NCBI RefSeq assembly: GCF_000764665.1
Contig: NZ_JRGM01000021.1
Coordinates: forward strand, 1-61,157
Direction: 5' to 3'
Source: Aeromonas lacus
GTDB lineage: Bacteria > Pseudomonadota > Gammaproteobacteria > Enterobacterales > Aeromonadaceae
Length of the DNA stretch: 61,157 bases
Shown here: in pieces, positions 17,361 through 27,149 of the stretch
Layout: each line of letters begins with the position of its first letter
Numbering within the stretch: position 1 is the stretch's first letter
Made by a program: the position numbers and the translations under genes
Notes under the pieces: model-generated
Told to the model about the DNA's origin: nothing
Database searches by the model: none
Seen by the model: the letters and a program-made list of their open reading frames with translations, nothing else

Positions 17361-20309
17361 ATGGAGACCACCATGCCCGCATCCCCCCGAGCTCGCCGGT
17401 TGCGCTACCTGGTCTACGCACTCCTGCTACTCCTTATCCTCGTTTCCCTGTTGCTGTGGCAAACTCCGCGGCTGATCCAGCGCTACCTGCCCGGCTGGCT
17501 GGCCGATCGCTACGGCATTCACCTCACTCTGGGCGAGATCGATGTCAGCTTGCGTCACCCCGCTCTGACAATCGGCTTCAGTTCACTGCTCGATGACAAA
17601 CAGCAGCCCATCGTCAACTTTGACCATCTACAGATTATCCCGGAACTGAAAACAAGCTGGCAGCAAAAACGCGTGGTACTCAGCGACGTCACGCTGACCA
17701 GGCCGGTGGTGCTGGTGCAGCGACTGAGCGACAAAAAGGGGGACGTTCGGCTCAACCTGACCGATGCGCTGGCAACTCTGCTTGCACCTACCCCCGTAGC
17801 CCAAGCAGAACCGGAAACTGCCCCTGTTATCGTTGATATTGGCCGTATTGCGCTGACCGATGGACAACTCGCCTACCTGGATAAACGCAAGGCGAGCGAA
17901 CCCGGCTGGGTGCCCTCAGTCAAGCTCGATAAACTGGCGCTGCAACTGGAGGGGCTGAGTACATCCGAAGAACACCTCACCGCCTACCAGCTGGCTGCCA
18001 CCCTCAACGGCAAGAGCACGTTGAGTGCCCAAGGCAAGCTGGATATCACCAGCGGCATGGGTCAGGGCAAGGCAAGCCTCAAGCAACTCGACATCAAACC
18101 CTTTGCCCCACTCTGGGCCCCCTATCTCAAACTGGCACTGACCCAGGGTAATGCCGGGGCAGAGGTGGAATATCAGCTGAAAAACGGCAAGAAAGGGATC
18201 GAGTGGCAATTGTCAAAAGGCAAGCTGACGCTCGATAACTGGCAAATGAAGCACGACAAGGGTGAGGAATTTGCCCGCTTCAGCCAGCTGGCCATCGCTG
18301 AACTTGCTGTGGATGGCAACAAACAATCCCTGCATATCGGCAAAATCACCCTGCAACAGCCACACCTCAAGGCCACAATCAATGAACGGCAGGAGCTGGA
18401 TCTGGCCGAACTATTGCTCGATCAACCATCAGCCAAGCCGAGCAAAGAGAAAAAAGAGAAACCGGCCCCCGCCAGCAAACCATGGCAGTGGCAGATCAAC
18501 CAGATCGCCATCAACAAGGGGGATATCACCCTCACCGAAGCGAGCAGTGGCAAACCACTGGCACGACAGCTATCCGACCTGCAGCTGTCATTAGGCCCGC
18601 TTGGCAGCAAGAGCGAACAGCAGAGCAAAGTGACGCTCTCGACCCGTTTCAACCAGAAGAGTCCCCTCGCCTTTGATGGCCAGCTGACCATGACCCCCTT
18701 TACCCTCAGTGGTGAGATAACCCAGCAGGCACTTCCTCTTGTGTTGGCCCAGCCCTATCTGAACGATCTGCTGCGGATCAAGGTGAAAGAGGGCGAGCTC
18801 AGCAGTAAAACCAAGCTGGCGCTGGCAACCACAGAGCAAGGGGAACTGAACAAGCTGACGCTGCAAGGGGGGCTCGATATCCATACCCTCAAGGTGGTCG
18901 ATCGGGCCGATAACCAGAGACTGCTCGAAATCAACGACCTGAAGCTGACCGGCCTCGATTACGACGGCATCAGCCAGAAGATGAAGATCAAGGATGTGGC
19001 GCTGACCAAGCCTTTCGCCCGCATCGAGATCAACGAAAATGGCGTCACCAATATCCAGCAACTGCTGCTGACCGCCCCAGCGTCGGCCAAGGGTAAAGCC
19101 GAAGTCTCCCAGAGCAAGAACAACAAAGCAGCACCCGCGTTTCAATTCACCATCGATGAGCTGCGCACCGAGCAGGGCAACCTCCGCTTTGCCGACCGCA
19201 GCCTGAGCCAGGATTTCGTGGCCGATATTGCTTCGCTGGGCGGCCAGAGCCGCCACATCAGCAACATCCCGGGCCAGCGCTCCGAACTCTCCTTGAATGG
19301 CAAGGTGGATCGCTACGCCCCGGTAACCATCCGCGGCGGCACCAACCTACTGGTCGCCGATCCGGTGCTCGACATTGCGGTCGCCTTCAACAATCTGGAG
19401 TTGACCACCTTTACCCCTTACTCGGGCACCTATGCCGGTTACGCAATCGACAAGGGGCAGCTCTCGGTGAAGCTGCACTACAAGCTGGAAGGCAAACGGC
19501 TGGAAGGGGACAACGACATCACCATCAAGAAATTGCAACTGGGTGAGAAGATCAAGAGTGAGCAAGCAAAGGATCTGCCACTCGGTCTGGCCATCGCGCT
19601 GTTGAGTGATGCCAACGGCGTCATCCAGATGAACCTCAAGGTGAAGGGCAATCTTGACCAGCCCGACTTCAGCCTCGGCAATATCTTCTGGGATGTGCTT
19701 GGCAACACCCTGAGCAAGGCGATCACCTCCCCCTTCTCGTTGCTCGCCTCTCTGGCTGGCGGCAGTGAAGATCTCGACGAAATCACCTTTCTGCCGGGCG
19801 ATCCGGATCTCACCCAGACCCAGCAAGAGAAGCTGACCAAGCTGGCGCAAGCTCTCAAAGATCGCCCCAAGCTCAGCATGAATATCCGTGGTAAGGTCAA
19901 CTTCAATGAAGAGCGCCCCATCCTGCAGAGGCAAAAACTGGAGCGGGCCCTCGCCAAACTCACCGGCAATCAGGTCGATCTCGATCTGCTGGAGCAGGAT
20001 AAGGATATGCAAGATGCCCTGGCACAGGCCTATGAAGATCGCTTCGGGGAAGATCTGGGAGATCTCGCCGACCGCCTGCATCTTGATGAAAAGAGCGCGG
20101 CGCTGCGGGCTCAGGCGGTTGCCCTGCTGCAGGAGCAACAGCTCATCACCGCCAAGTCCCTGCGCAATCTCGCCATGCGCCGGGCACAAAACACCAAGGA
20201 GTTTTTGGTGGATGCCCAGGGGATCACGCCAGAGCGGCTGTTTGTGCTGGACAGTCAGGTCAAGGAAGAGGACAAGGAGGCCAAAGTGGTACTGACACTG
20301 GATGAGTGA
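17361..20309 (+). CDS. large DUF748/AsmA-like envelope protein
   Basis: 982-aa protein with one N-terminal membrane helix (about residues 12-35) and a long periplasmic part. The body carries AsmA-like/DUF748 sequence (FSSLLDDKQQPIVNFDHLQI, LEINDLKLTGLDYD, GKVDRYAPVTIRGG, LELTTFTPYSGTYAGYAIDK). The last ~200 residues resemble a charged OmpA-like or coiled region. Proteins of this type may help move phospholipid between membranes; that role is inferred for this one. ATG 17361 is preceded by GGGAG at 8 bp; ATG 17373 is an alternative. The reading frame open further upstream overlaps the preceding gene and is not used. Confidence 0.8.
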   Translation: METTMPASPRARRLRYLVYALLLLLILVSLLLWQTPRLIQRYLPGWLADRYGIHLTLGEIDVSLRHPALTIGFSSLLDDKQQPIVNFDHLQIIPELKTSWQQKRVVLSDVTLTRPVVLVQRLSDKKGDVRLNLTDALATLLAPTPVAQAEPETAPVIVDIGRIALTDGQLAYLDKRKASEPGWVPSVKLDKLALQLEGLSTSEEHLTAYQLAATLNGKSTLSAQGKLDITSGMGQGKASLKQLDIKPFAPLWAPYLKLALTQGNAGAEVEYQLKNGKKGIEWQLSKGKLTLDNWQMKHDKGEEFARFSQLAIAELAVDGNKQSLHIGKITLQQPHLKATINERQELDLAELLLDQPSAKPSKEKKEKPAPASKPWQWQINQIAINKGDITLTEASSGKPLARQLSDLQLSLGPLGSKSEQQSKVTLSTRFNQKSPLAFDGQLTMTPFTLSGEITQQALPLVLAQPYLNDLLRIKVKEGELSSKTKLALATTEQGELNKLTLQGGLDIHTLKVVDRADNQRLLEINDLKLTGLDYDGISQKMKIKDVALTKPFARIEINENGVTNIQQLLLTAPASAKGKAEVSQSKNNKAAPAFQFTIDELRTEQGNLRFADRSLSQDFVADIASLGGQSRHISNIPGQRSELSLNGKVDRYAPVTIRGGTNLLVADPVLDIAVAFNNLELTTFTPYSGTYAGYAIDKGQLSVKLHYKLEGKRLEGDNDITIKKLQLGEKIKSEQAKDLPLGLAIALLSDANGVIQMNLKVKGNLDQPDFSLGNIFWDVLGNTLSKAITSPFSLLASLAGGSEDLDEITFLPGDPDLTQTQQEKLTKLAQALKDRPKLSMNIRGKVNFNEERPILQRQKLERALAKLTGNQVDLDLLEQDKDMQDALAQAYEDRFGEDLGDLADRLHLDEKSAALRAQAVALLQEQQLITAKSLRNLAMRRAQNTKEFLVDAQGITPERLFVLDSQVKEEDKEAKVVLTLDE

Positions 20310-20538
20310 GCTTCTCCTCATCCGGTTCGCCTGCGCGTAATAAAAATACAACCCCTCAACTATTTTGACACCTTTTGCTCACGAAATCGGCTGGCCTGCT
20401 GAACAATTGGGCGTCATTGCAAATAAATACGTAATTTTTTTACGGTTTAGTCCCTTCCCCCCCTTGCGGCAGTTTTACAAGCTGCCTAAAATCGCGCGTC
20501 TTTTTGTTAACCCCACCTCTATTTTTGGAGAACGCCAC

Positions 20539-21135
20539 GTGAGCGAAAAATTGGCCAACCCTGCCCCCCTGGGTCTGATGGGTTTCGGTATGACCACCAT
20601 TCTGCTGAACATCCATAACGCAGGTTTCTTCCCCATCAGTGCCATGATCCTGGCCATGGGCCTGTGCTATGGCGGCATTGCCCAGATCATCGCGGGCATC
20701 ATGGAGTACAAGCGCGGCAACACCTTCGGTGTAACTGCCTTCACCTCCTATGGCCTGTTCTGGCTGAGCCTGGTTGTCCTGCTCATCATGCCGACCATGG
20801 GTCTGGCCGAAGCGACTCCGCACGCCTACATGGGCTGGTACCTGCTGATGTGGGGTGTGTTCACCCTGTTCATGCTGATCGGTACCGTCAACTACCCGCG
20901 CGTGAAGCAGTTCGTGTTCGCTTCCCTGACCGTGCTGTTCTTCCTGCTGGCCGCCCGTGACTTCACTGGCAGCACCCTGATCGGCACCATCGCCGGTTTC
21001 GAAGGCATCATCTGCGGCGCCAGCGCCATCTATCTGGCCATGGCTACCGTACTGAACGAGCAGTATGGCCGCACCATCCTGCCGATCGGCGATCACAAGA
21101 AAGCCGCCGCAGTCCAGCTGAAAGCCGCTGCCTGA
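20539..21135 (+). CDS. satP: acetate/succinate transporter, GPR1/FUN34/YaaH family
   Basis: Six-helix inner-membrane acetate channel/symporter of 198 aa, close to E. coli SatP (188 aa). It opens with the family signature [14 protein letters not shown] and ends with [16 protein letters not shown] sequence. The start is GTG at 20539 with GGAG 8 bp upstream; the in-frame ATG at 20365 would add a basic, non-conserved leader. A second acetate uptake system (actP) is encoded 7 kb downstream. Promoter elements in the 229-bp upstream gap are not clear. Confidence 0.92.
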   Translation: MSEKLANPAPLGLMGFGMTTILLNIHNAGFFPISAMILAMGLCYGGIAQIIAGIMEYKRGNTFGVTAFTSYGLFWLSLVVLLIMPTMGLAEATPHAYMGWYLLMWGVFTLFMLIGTVNYPRVKQFVFASLTVLFFLLAARDFTGSTLIGTIAGFEGIICGASAIYLAMATVLNEQYGRTILPIGDHKKAAAVQLKAAA

Positions 21136-21154
21136 TTGGCGCACGCTCAAGCTT

Positions 21155-21185
21155 GAAAAAAGGCACCCTCGGGTGCCTTTTTGCT
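21155..21185 (+). terminator. bidirectional terminator between satP and mtfA
   Basis: AAAAAAGGCACCC-TC-GGGTGCCTTTTT: an 8-bp GC-rich stem flanked by A and T runs, so it can end transcription of satP (plus) and mtfA (minus). Confidence 0.92.
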
Positions 21186-21209
21186 ATCTGCCATGTTGTT
21201 AATCCGGAT

Positions 21210-22016
21210 TCACAACAGCATGCCCTCGCCATCCCCGGCCAACAGGCGGGTCGGCGGAAAACGGCGCGCCGGCTCCTGGCCAAACAGCAGTGTCAGTTGG
21301 CGGTAAACCTCGGGATAGACACTGCGCAGGCGCAACGGGTCGGTAAAAAAGTGCTCGCAGCAGACCGCGAAGAACTCGGCCGGATGCTCGGCCGCATAGG
21401 GGTCGATGGCGGGAGCCTCACCCTGATCGAGTTGCTGGCAGAGCACATCAAAAGCATGCTGGAACACCTGCTGCCACTCCTGCCGGCTCATATGCCCCGG
21501 CAGTGGCGGCGCTCCATCCGCCTCGCCCCCCAGCATGTCTATCTTGTGGGCAAGCTCGTGGATCACCAGATTGAAGCCATCCCAGTCACCATCCAGTTGC
21601 AGCTCGCTCCAGGCCAATACCAGCGGCCCCTGGGGCCAGGACTCACCGGCATTCTCCTCTTCCACCTCGCTCACCAGCCCAAACTCATCCTGCACCTCCT
21701 GCCGTCGGGTCACGGGCTCGGGAATAATGATGATCTCGTGAAAACCGCGATACCAGTCAACGCCAAGATGCAGGATAGGCAGAGCCGCCTGCAGTGCCAG
21801 AATGGCTTGCTGGCGCTCGCTTAAGGTAACACCAAGCTGGGTCAGAGTTTTGCGCTTGAGTAGCTGACGGCCCAGACTTATCAGAGTTTGTTGCTCACTC
21901 TCGGTAAGCCCCTGCAAGATCGGCACAACAGTAAGCGCACGTAGCCACAGCTCTTCCTCTTCTTCGCTCATTTTCACCGTGCCACGGCCACGAAACCAGT
22001 TGAACAATCTCAGCAC
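21210..22016 (-). CDS. mtfA: zinc-dependent peptidase, MtfA/M90 family
   Basis: Cytosolic metallopeptidase with the zinc motif HELAH, followed by KIDM, and a downstream acidic ligand in the AEHPAEFFA region. In E. coli MtfA cleaves short substrates and sequesters the glucose regulator Mlc; that partner is not tested here. Two GTG codons compete for the start. The one at 22022 overlaps its own ribosome site (AAGGAGTG), whereas GTG 22016 has AAGGAG 5-6 bp upstream, so I use 22016 (268 aa). The upstream GNAT gene is 18 bp away in the same direction and the pair is probably cotranscribed. Confidence 0.88.
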   Translation of the reverse strand: MLRLFNWFRGRGTVKMSEEEEELWLRALTVVPILQGLTESEQQTLISLGRQLLKRKTLTQLGVTLSERQQAILALQAALPILHLGVDWYRGFHEIIIIPEPVTRRQEVQDEFGLVSEVEEENAGESWPQGPLVLAWSELQLDGDWDGFNLVIHELAHKIDMLGGEADGAPPLPGHMSRQEWQQVFQHAFDVLCQQLDQGEAPAIDPYAAEHPAEFFAVCCEHFFTDPLRLRSVYPEVYRQLTLLFGQEPARRFPPTRLLAGDGEGMLL

Positions 22017-22039
22017 GCCCACTCCTTCTCATTTTCTCT

Positions 22040-22477
22040 TTACAACAGTTTGACGAATCGTTTGGGCCGCTCCTGATATGCCTGCGCCAGATAGAAGCGG
22101 TGGGCATCTTCGCGCTTGAGGCTGCTGGAAAGCTCCAGCTGACTGCACCCGGCTTCGCGAGCCTGACGCTCGGCCTCACATAATAACGCAGCACCAATGC
22201 CCCCTCCCCTTGCACGATCATCGACGACCAGCGCCGAGATCAGGCCCCATGCAGGTGCAACATGCAGTGGTTGCAGCCAGTGCCATACCAGCACGCCGAC
22301 CACTGTCTCAGCCTGCTCGGCCAGCAAGACGCGGGTGGCAGCATCCTGCCCCAACAGACGTTGCAGCAGCTCATCAACCTCTGCAGCATACCCTAGTTGG
22401 GTAAAGAGGTGGGCCATGGCAGTGGCATCCGACGGTAAAGGAGCGCGGATAACGAGTGGAGCAGGGAACATTTGCAT
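22040..22477 (-). CDS. GNAT-family N-acetyltransferase
   Basis: Small acyltransferase of 145 aa. The acetyl-CoA-binding motif is VVDDRARGGGIGAALLCEAE (R/QxxGxG/A type). The C-terminal GCSQLELSSSLKREDAHRFY segment is common in this family. The substrate is unknown. ATG 22477 follows AAAGG; a second ATG two codons in is also possible. It is likely cotranscribed with mtfA. Confidence 0.85.
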   Translation of the reverse strand: MQMFPAPLVIRAPLPSDATAMAHLFTQLGYAAEVDELLQRLLGQDAATRVLLAEQAETVVGVLVWHWLQPLHVAPAWGLISALVVDDRARGGGIGAALLCEAERQAREAGCSQLELSSSLKREDAHRFYLAQAYQERPKRFVKLL

Positions 22478-22717
22478 GATTGGCCTTTTGTTTGCTTAAC
22501 GGGATCCTGGCTGCTCCGGCAGACGCAGATCAGCATGGTAGCGGGTATCTCTGGTCACAGAAAATAGCGCATGCCATTATCGCAACGCAGTTGTCAATTC
22601 ACAAAATTGCAACAACGCAACATTTTTCGCTGGGAAGCGCCGGAACAACTCGATATGTTACAGCCCATGCATGGCGCACTATCGTGCCCTGCCGAACACT
22701 TCACCACAGCGCCAACC

Positions 22718-22737
22718 TGTTAACTCATTTGTTAACA
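22718..22737. promoter_or_regulatory. 20-bp palindromic operator candidate upstream of the alanine symporter gene
   Basis: TGTTAAC-TCATTT-GTTAACA is perfect over 7-bp arms. It lies in the 340-bp gap between the divergent GNAT and symporter genes, about 80 bp before the symporter start. A hairpin GCGAGA/TCTCGC follows at 22762-22779 in the probable leader. I saw nothing else in this gap. The cognate regulator is unknown. Confidence 0.5.
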
Positions 22738-22817
22738 ATTGGCGTAACACAATGACAGCGAGCGAGACAGAGATCTCGCCGGAAGTACAACACAAAACAA
22801 CAAAGGAGTTGTTGTAG

Positions 22818-24317
22818 ATGAATGAGATCGTCAATGCTATCAACGGTGTGATCTGGAGCCCTGCGCTCATCTATCTGTGTCTGGGGGTAGGCCTCTACTT
22901 CTCAGTGCGCAGCCGCTTTTTGCAACTGCGCCATATGGCCGAAATGGTCCGGCTGATGTTTGATGGCAAGAGCACGGATGCGGGGGTCTCCTCCTTCCAG
23001 GCGCTGGCCATGACCCTCGCCGGTCGCGTCGGCACCGGCAACATTGCCGGTGTTGCCACCGCCATTACCTTCGGTGGCCCGGGCGCCATGTTCTGGATGT
23101 GGATGGTAGCCTTCCTCGGCTCCAGCTCCGCCTTCGTGGAGTCCACCCTGGGTCAGGTCTACAAGGAGAAGATCAACGGCGAATACCGCGGCGGGCCGGC
23201 CTTCTACATCGAGAAAGGGCTTGGCATGAAGTGGTATGCCTGGACGTTTGCCATCGCCACCATATTCGCATGCGGTGTACTGCTGCCGGGCGTGCAAGCC
23301 AACTCCATCGGCGCCAGCCTGCAGACTGCGTTTGATATCGATCCGAACGTGACCGCGGCCGGTCTGGCACTGCTGCTCGGCTTCATCATTTTCGGTGGTG
23401 TCAAGCGCATCGCCAACTTTGCCAGTACCGTGGTGCCCTTTATGGCGCTGGGCTACATCATCGTGGCCTGCGTCATCATCGCCCTCAATATCTCTGCCCT
23501 GCCGGGCGTGCTGTTGCTGATCTGGAAAAGCGCCTTCGGTTTTGATGCCGGCTTTGGCGCCATTCTGGGTCTGGCCATCATGTGGGGGGTCAAGCGCGGG
23601 GTCTACTCCAACGAAGCGGGTCAGGGTACCGGGCCGCACGCCTCCTCTGCTGCCGCAGTGAGTCACCCGGCCAAGCAGGGTCTGGTGCAGGCGTTCTCCG
23701 TCTACATCGACACCCTGTTCGTCTGCTCCGCCACCGGCTTTATGCTGCTGATCTCCGGCCTCTATAACGTGCAAGGGCCGGATGGTACTGCCCTCTATAC
23801 TGGTATTGCTGGTGTGGCGGCAGGCCCTGGGTATGTGCAGACCGCCATGGAGAGCATGATGCCGGGCTTTGGCAGCATGTTCGTGGCCATCGCGCTGTTC
23901 TTCTTCGCGTTCACCACCATCGTCGCCTACTACTACATCGCCGAGACCAACATCGCCTACATCAACCGTAAGGTGAACCGTCCCTGGCTGACTTTTGTGC
24001 TCAAGCTGACCCTGATGGCCTCTACCGTCTACGGTACCGTCAAGACCGCCGAGCTCGCCTGGGGCATGGGTGATATCGGGGTAGGTCTGATGGCCTGGCT
24101 CAACATCATCGCCATCCTGCTGCTGCAAAAGACCGCCTTTGCCTGTCTGCGCGACTATGAAGCGCAGCAAGCCAAAGGGCTGGATCCGGTATTCCACCCG
24201 GAGAAGCTCGGCATCAAAAACGCCGACTACTGGGCTGGCCATCGCTCCGAAGACAACCTGGAGCAGGAGAAATCTGGTCACCCCTTCGAGCCGGATCTGG
24301 ATCGCAAGATCTCCTGA
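22818..24317 (+). CDS. sodium:alanine symporter, AGCS family
   Basis: Inner-membrane Na+-coupled amino acid carrier of 499 aa, the alsT/yaaJ type. Landmarks are FQALAMTLAGRVGTGNIAGV, GGPGAMFWMWMVAFLGSSSA, and the family signature around VKRGVYSNEAGQGTGPHASS. It imports alanine and possibly glycine or glutamine; the exact substrate is not readable. It starts at ATG 22818 after AAGGAG and is followed directly by a strong terminator, so it is monocistronic. Confidence 0.93.
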   Translation: MNEIVNAINGVIWSPALIYLCLGVGLYFSVRSRFLQLRHMAEMVRLMFDGKSTDAGVSSFQALAMTLAGRVGTGNIAGVATAITFGGPGAMFWMWMVAFLGSSSAFVESTLGQVYKEKINGEYRGGPAFYIEKGLGMKWYAWTFAIATIFACGVLLPGVQANSIGASLQTAFDIDPNVTAAGLALLLGFIIFGGVKRIANFASTVVPFMALGYIIVACVIIALNISALPGVLLLIWKSAFGFDAGFGAILGLAIMWGVKRGVYSNEAGQGTGPHASSAAAVSHPAKQGLVQAFSVYIDTLFVCSATGFMLLISGLYNVQGPDGTALYTGIAGVAAGPGYVQTAMESMMPGFGSMFVAIALFFFAFTTIVAYYYIAETNIAYINRKVNRPWLTFVLKLTLMASTVYGTVKTAELAWGMGDIGVGLMAWLNIIAILLLQKTAFACLRDYEAQQAKGLDPVFHPEKLGIKNADYWAGHRSEDNLEQEKSGHPFEPDLDRKIS

Positions 24318-24340
24318 GACAAGCCTCTAACGCGCGTATA

Positions 24341-24370
24341 AAAAATGGCAGCCTCGGCTGCCATTTTCTT
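24341..24370 (+). terminator. bidirectional terminator after the alanine symporter gene
   Basis: AAAATGGCAGCC-TC-GGCTGCCATTTT hairpin followed by CTTTTCC. The A run on the left lets it also serve the convergent crotonase gene. Confidence 0.9.
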
Positions 24371-24386
24371 TTCCTGTTGTTCCACC

Positions 24387-25193
24387 TCAGAGTGCGTTGC
24401 GACGCGGCCCAAAGGGCAGCCGCCAACGAAACAGGCTGTTGAAGGTGGCGCGCCACTGATTAGGACGTCCCAAAATCTGCTTTTGCAAACGGGTCTCTTC
24501 TTTCAGCATCGCCTCATCACTGCGCGCCCAGGCCTGACTGTAGAGCTGCTTGATCCCCGCCAGCGCATCCGGCGATTTGGTGATGAGGGTGCGGGCAAAC
24601 TCCCGCGCTTCCACCAACGGATCGGCGCAGACCCGGCTCACCATCCCGAGGGATTTCGCCTCAACCGCATCCAGCTCGCGCCCGCTCATGGCCAGCTCCA
24701 TGGCGGTATCCAACCCCATCAGGTTGCGCATGGTGACGCTGCCGCTCATGTCGGGGATGATGCCCCACTTGATCTCCATCACCGAGAAGCGGCAATCGGG
24801 GGTGCTAAAGCGAAAATCGGCGCCCAGGGCAATCTGCAAGCCACCACCAAAACAGACCCCCTGGGTGACCGCAATCACCGGCACCGGCAGCTGATGCCAG
24901 CCATAGGCGACCCGCTGGGCCAGATTGGTCGCCTCGTCTGCCTCGCGTTTGAGAATATCGAGAGCGGCAACCGGTTGGCGCAGCATCGATTTCACATCCA
25001 ACCCGGCACAAAAGGCCCGCCCCTCCCCGTGCAGAATCACCGCTCGCAATCCCTTCAATTGTGCAAGTTGCGTCAGCGTCTCATCAATGGCGCTGAACAT
25101 AGCCCTGTCCAGCGCATTGAGTTTCTCTCCCCGCATCAGCATCACTTCGGCGATGCCGTCGTGGACCTCGCACTTGACCCTTGGTTTTTCCAT
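24387..25193 (-). CDS. crotonase/enoyl-CoA hydratase family protein
   Basis: 268-aa crotonase-fold protein with the oxyanion-hole segments AFCAGLDVKSML and TQGVCFGGGLQIALGADFRF, then FSVMEIKWGIIPDMSGSVTM. The family includes hydratases, isomerases and hydrolases. The acidic residue in the EIKWGIIPDMS loop suggests an isomerase or hydratase, but no neighbouring pathway fixes the substrate. It is separate from the branched-chain cluster. Start ATG 25193 directly follows a purine-rich AGGACAGGGGAG stretch; the upstream ATG at 25238 has none. Confidence 0.85.
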   Translation of the reverse strand: MEKPRVKCEVHDGIAEVMLMRGEKLNALDRAMFSAIDETLTQLAQLKGLRAVILHGEGRAFCAGLDVKSMLRQPVAALDILKREADEATNLAQRVAYGWHQLPVPVIAVTQGVCFGGGLQIALGADFRFSTPDCRFSVMEIKWGIIPDMSGSVTMRNLMGLDTAMELAMSGRELDAVEAKSLGMVSRVCADPLVEAREFARTLITKSPDALAGIKQLYSQAWARSDEAMLKEETRLQKQILGRPNQWRATFNSLFRWRLPFGPRRNAL

Positions 25194-25359
25194 CTCCCCT
25201 GTCCTCTCCTTGATCCCGATAATGAACACACTGGTCATACCACAAAGTTATCAGAGTGTGAACAGACGGTACAGCTGAGACTAAAGTCGGCTGGTCGGCG
25301 CGGTTCCCCTTTGTCACACTGGGCACAAGGGGTGCCATATCCCGCTAGAGGACGCAGTC

Positions 25360-27147
25360 ATGTCAATTCTGTTCAATTTTGCCAGACCACCGTTTGACCG
25401 GCTGGATGCAGAGGCGCGTGAACAGCTCTCCCGCCACCTCTCGCTCTGCTACTTTCGCGCTGGCGATACTCTGCTCAACGCGGGAGATGAACCTCCCGGG
25501 CTCTATCTCGTCATCAAGGGGGCGGTGGAAGAGTCGGCTCCCCACCACCAGTTTGGTGACTACGGGGTCGATGACCTGTTCGATGTGCGGGCCCAATTTG
25601 ACGGCCGCTGCCGCCATACTTTTATTGCGCTGGAAGACACCCTCTGCCAGCTTATCCCCCGCTCGGCCTTTCTTTCTCTCTGCGAACAAGACTCGCAGTT
25701 TGCCAGCTACTTCACCGCCAATCTGGCCGAACGCCAGCGCCAGCAGGAGCTGCGCGAACAGCTGGGACAGAAGAATCTGGCAGAATTTATCCTGACCCGC
25801 ATCGAACCCGGTCATTTGCAAGCGCCGCTTATCGTCGACAGCAGGCTGTCATTGCTGGCAGCCACCGAGGCCATGGTCGCTCAGGGGACAGATTGTCTGC
25901 TCTACCCCGCCCACGACGGTTCGCTCACGCTGGCCACCCGCAAGACCCTGCTCCACGCCCTGACCCTCAAGGGACTGCCGCTGGAGGCGCCCCTCTCGGT
26001 ACTGACCCCTACGCCGCTCATCGGTCTGCCGCTGGAGAGCTATCTGTTTGATGCCTTGCTGCTGATGACCCGCCATCGCATCAAGCGACTGGTGGTGTGG
26101 CGTGGCAACGAGGTGGCGGGCATCCTGCAACTGACTCAGGTGTTGGGGCTCTTCTCTACCCACTCCCACGTACTGACGTTGCGTATCGCCCGCGCCGACA
26201 CTCTGCCCGCGCTGGAGGCGGTCGCCCGCGAACAGCAACAGCTGACCCGCTCGCTGTTTGCCCAAGGGATCCACACCGCCTTTTTGATGAAGCTCATCGC
26301 CACCATCAACGAGCAGCTGATCGCCAAGGCCTTTGCGCTGATGATCCCGCCCGAGGTGCAAGAGAAGGTCTGTTTGCTGATGCTGGGCTCGGAGGGTCGT
26401 GGCGAGCAGATCCTCAAAACCGATCAGGATAATGCCCTGATCCTGCCAGAAGCGCTGGCGTGGCCCACCCAGGGCGCCGATCTGGCCGCATTCAGTGCGC
26501 TGCTGGAGCGCCTCGGCTACCCCCTCTGCCCCGGCCAAGTAATGGTGAACAATCCGGCATGGGTAAAAACGGGTGAGGAGTGGCAAAGCGCCATTGCCAG
26601 CGCCTGCACCACGGCCAGTGAGGAGGAGCTGCTCTGGCTGGCCACGCTGGCTGATGCCCACCCCATCGCCGGAAATCGCCAGCTCCATCTGCCTGTTGCC
26701 AGAGCGCTGCGCGAGCAGCTGGCCGAGCGGCGGGATCTGCTGGCAGAGATGGTGCGACCGGCGGTGGCCTTTCACGCCCCCCTCACCCTGTTTGGCCGGC
26801 TTGAGCAGCGTCCCGAAGGGCTTGATCTCAAGCGCGGCGGCCTGTTCCCGCTGGTCCATGGCATCCGCATGCTGGCCCTTGAAGCGGGTATTCTGGAGAC
26901 CTCGACCCTGGGGCGTATCGATGCGTTGGTAACCGCAGAGCGGCTCAGCGCCAGCTTTGGCACCAACCTGGCCGAAGCGTTTCGGCTCTTTATCCGGTTG
27001 CGACTGCGCAGCCAGCTCAAGGGGGGCAACAGCCGGGTACAGGTCAGCGAGCTCAGCCATAGCGAACGGGATCTGCTGCGTCAGGCACTGCATCAGGTGA
27101 AGAAATTCCAGCAGTGGCTCACCTTGCACTTTCGTCTGAGGCAATAG
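25360..27147 (+). CDS. cyclic-nucleotide-binding/CBS/DUF294 nucleotidyltransferase-like protein
   Basis: Cytosolic signalling protein of 595 aa with four parts. A cNMP-binding-like domain is at about 10-120 (GDTLLNAGDEPPGLYLVIKG). A CBS-pair region spans about 150-265. A DUF294 putative nucleotidyltransferase carries GSEGRGEQ at 343-350 and TDQDNAL at 354-360, the metal-binding motif of GlnD/GlnE-type enzymes. A C-terminal helical DUF294_C domain follows. The arrangement recalls a second-messenger-controlled protein nucleotidylyltransferase. It stands immediately before a DnaQ-like exonuclease and yjcH-actP, a grouping repeated in other gammaproteobacteria. Substrate and ligand are unknown. 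Confidence 0.85.
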   Translation: MSILFNFARPPFDRLDAEAREQLSRHLSLCYFRAGDTLLNAGDEPPGLYLVIKGAVEESAPHHQFGDYGVDDLFDVRAQFDGRCRHTFIALEDTLCQLIPRSAFLSLCEQDSQFASYFTANLAERQRQQELREQLGQKNLAEFILTRIEPGHLQAPLIVDSRLSLLAATEAMVAQGTDCLLYPAHDGSLTLATRKTLLHALTLKGLPLEAPLSVLTPTPLIGLPLESYLFDALLLMTRHRIKRLVVWRGNEVAGILQLTQVLGLFSTHSHVLTLRIARADTLPALEAVAREQQQLTRSLFAQGIHTAFLMKLIATINEQLIAKAFALMIPPEVQEKVCLLMLGSEGRGEQILKTDQDNALILPEALAWPTQGADLAAFSALLERLGYPLCPGQVMVNNPAWVKTGEEWQSAIASACTTASEEELLWLATLADAHPIAGNRQLHLPVARALREQLAERRDLLAEMVRPAVAFHAPLTLFGRLEQRPEGLDLKRGGLFPLVHGIRMLALEAGILETSTLGRIDALVTAERLSASFGTNLAEAFRLFIRLRLRSQLKGGNSRVQVSELSHSERDLLRQALHQVKKFQQWLTLHFRLRQ

Positions 27148-27149
27148 CC

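Noticed and set aside
22902..24281. 459-codon minus-strand frame over the alanine symporter gene
   Set aside because: It lies wholly antisense to a clear transporter, has histidine/glycine-rich random-like composition and no ribosome site.
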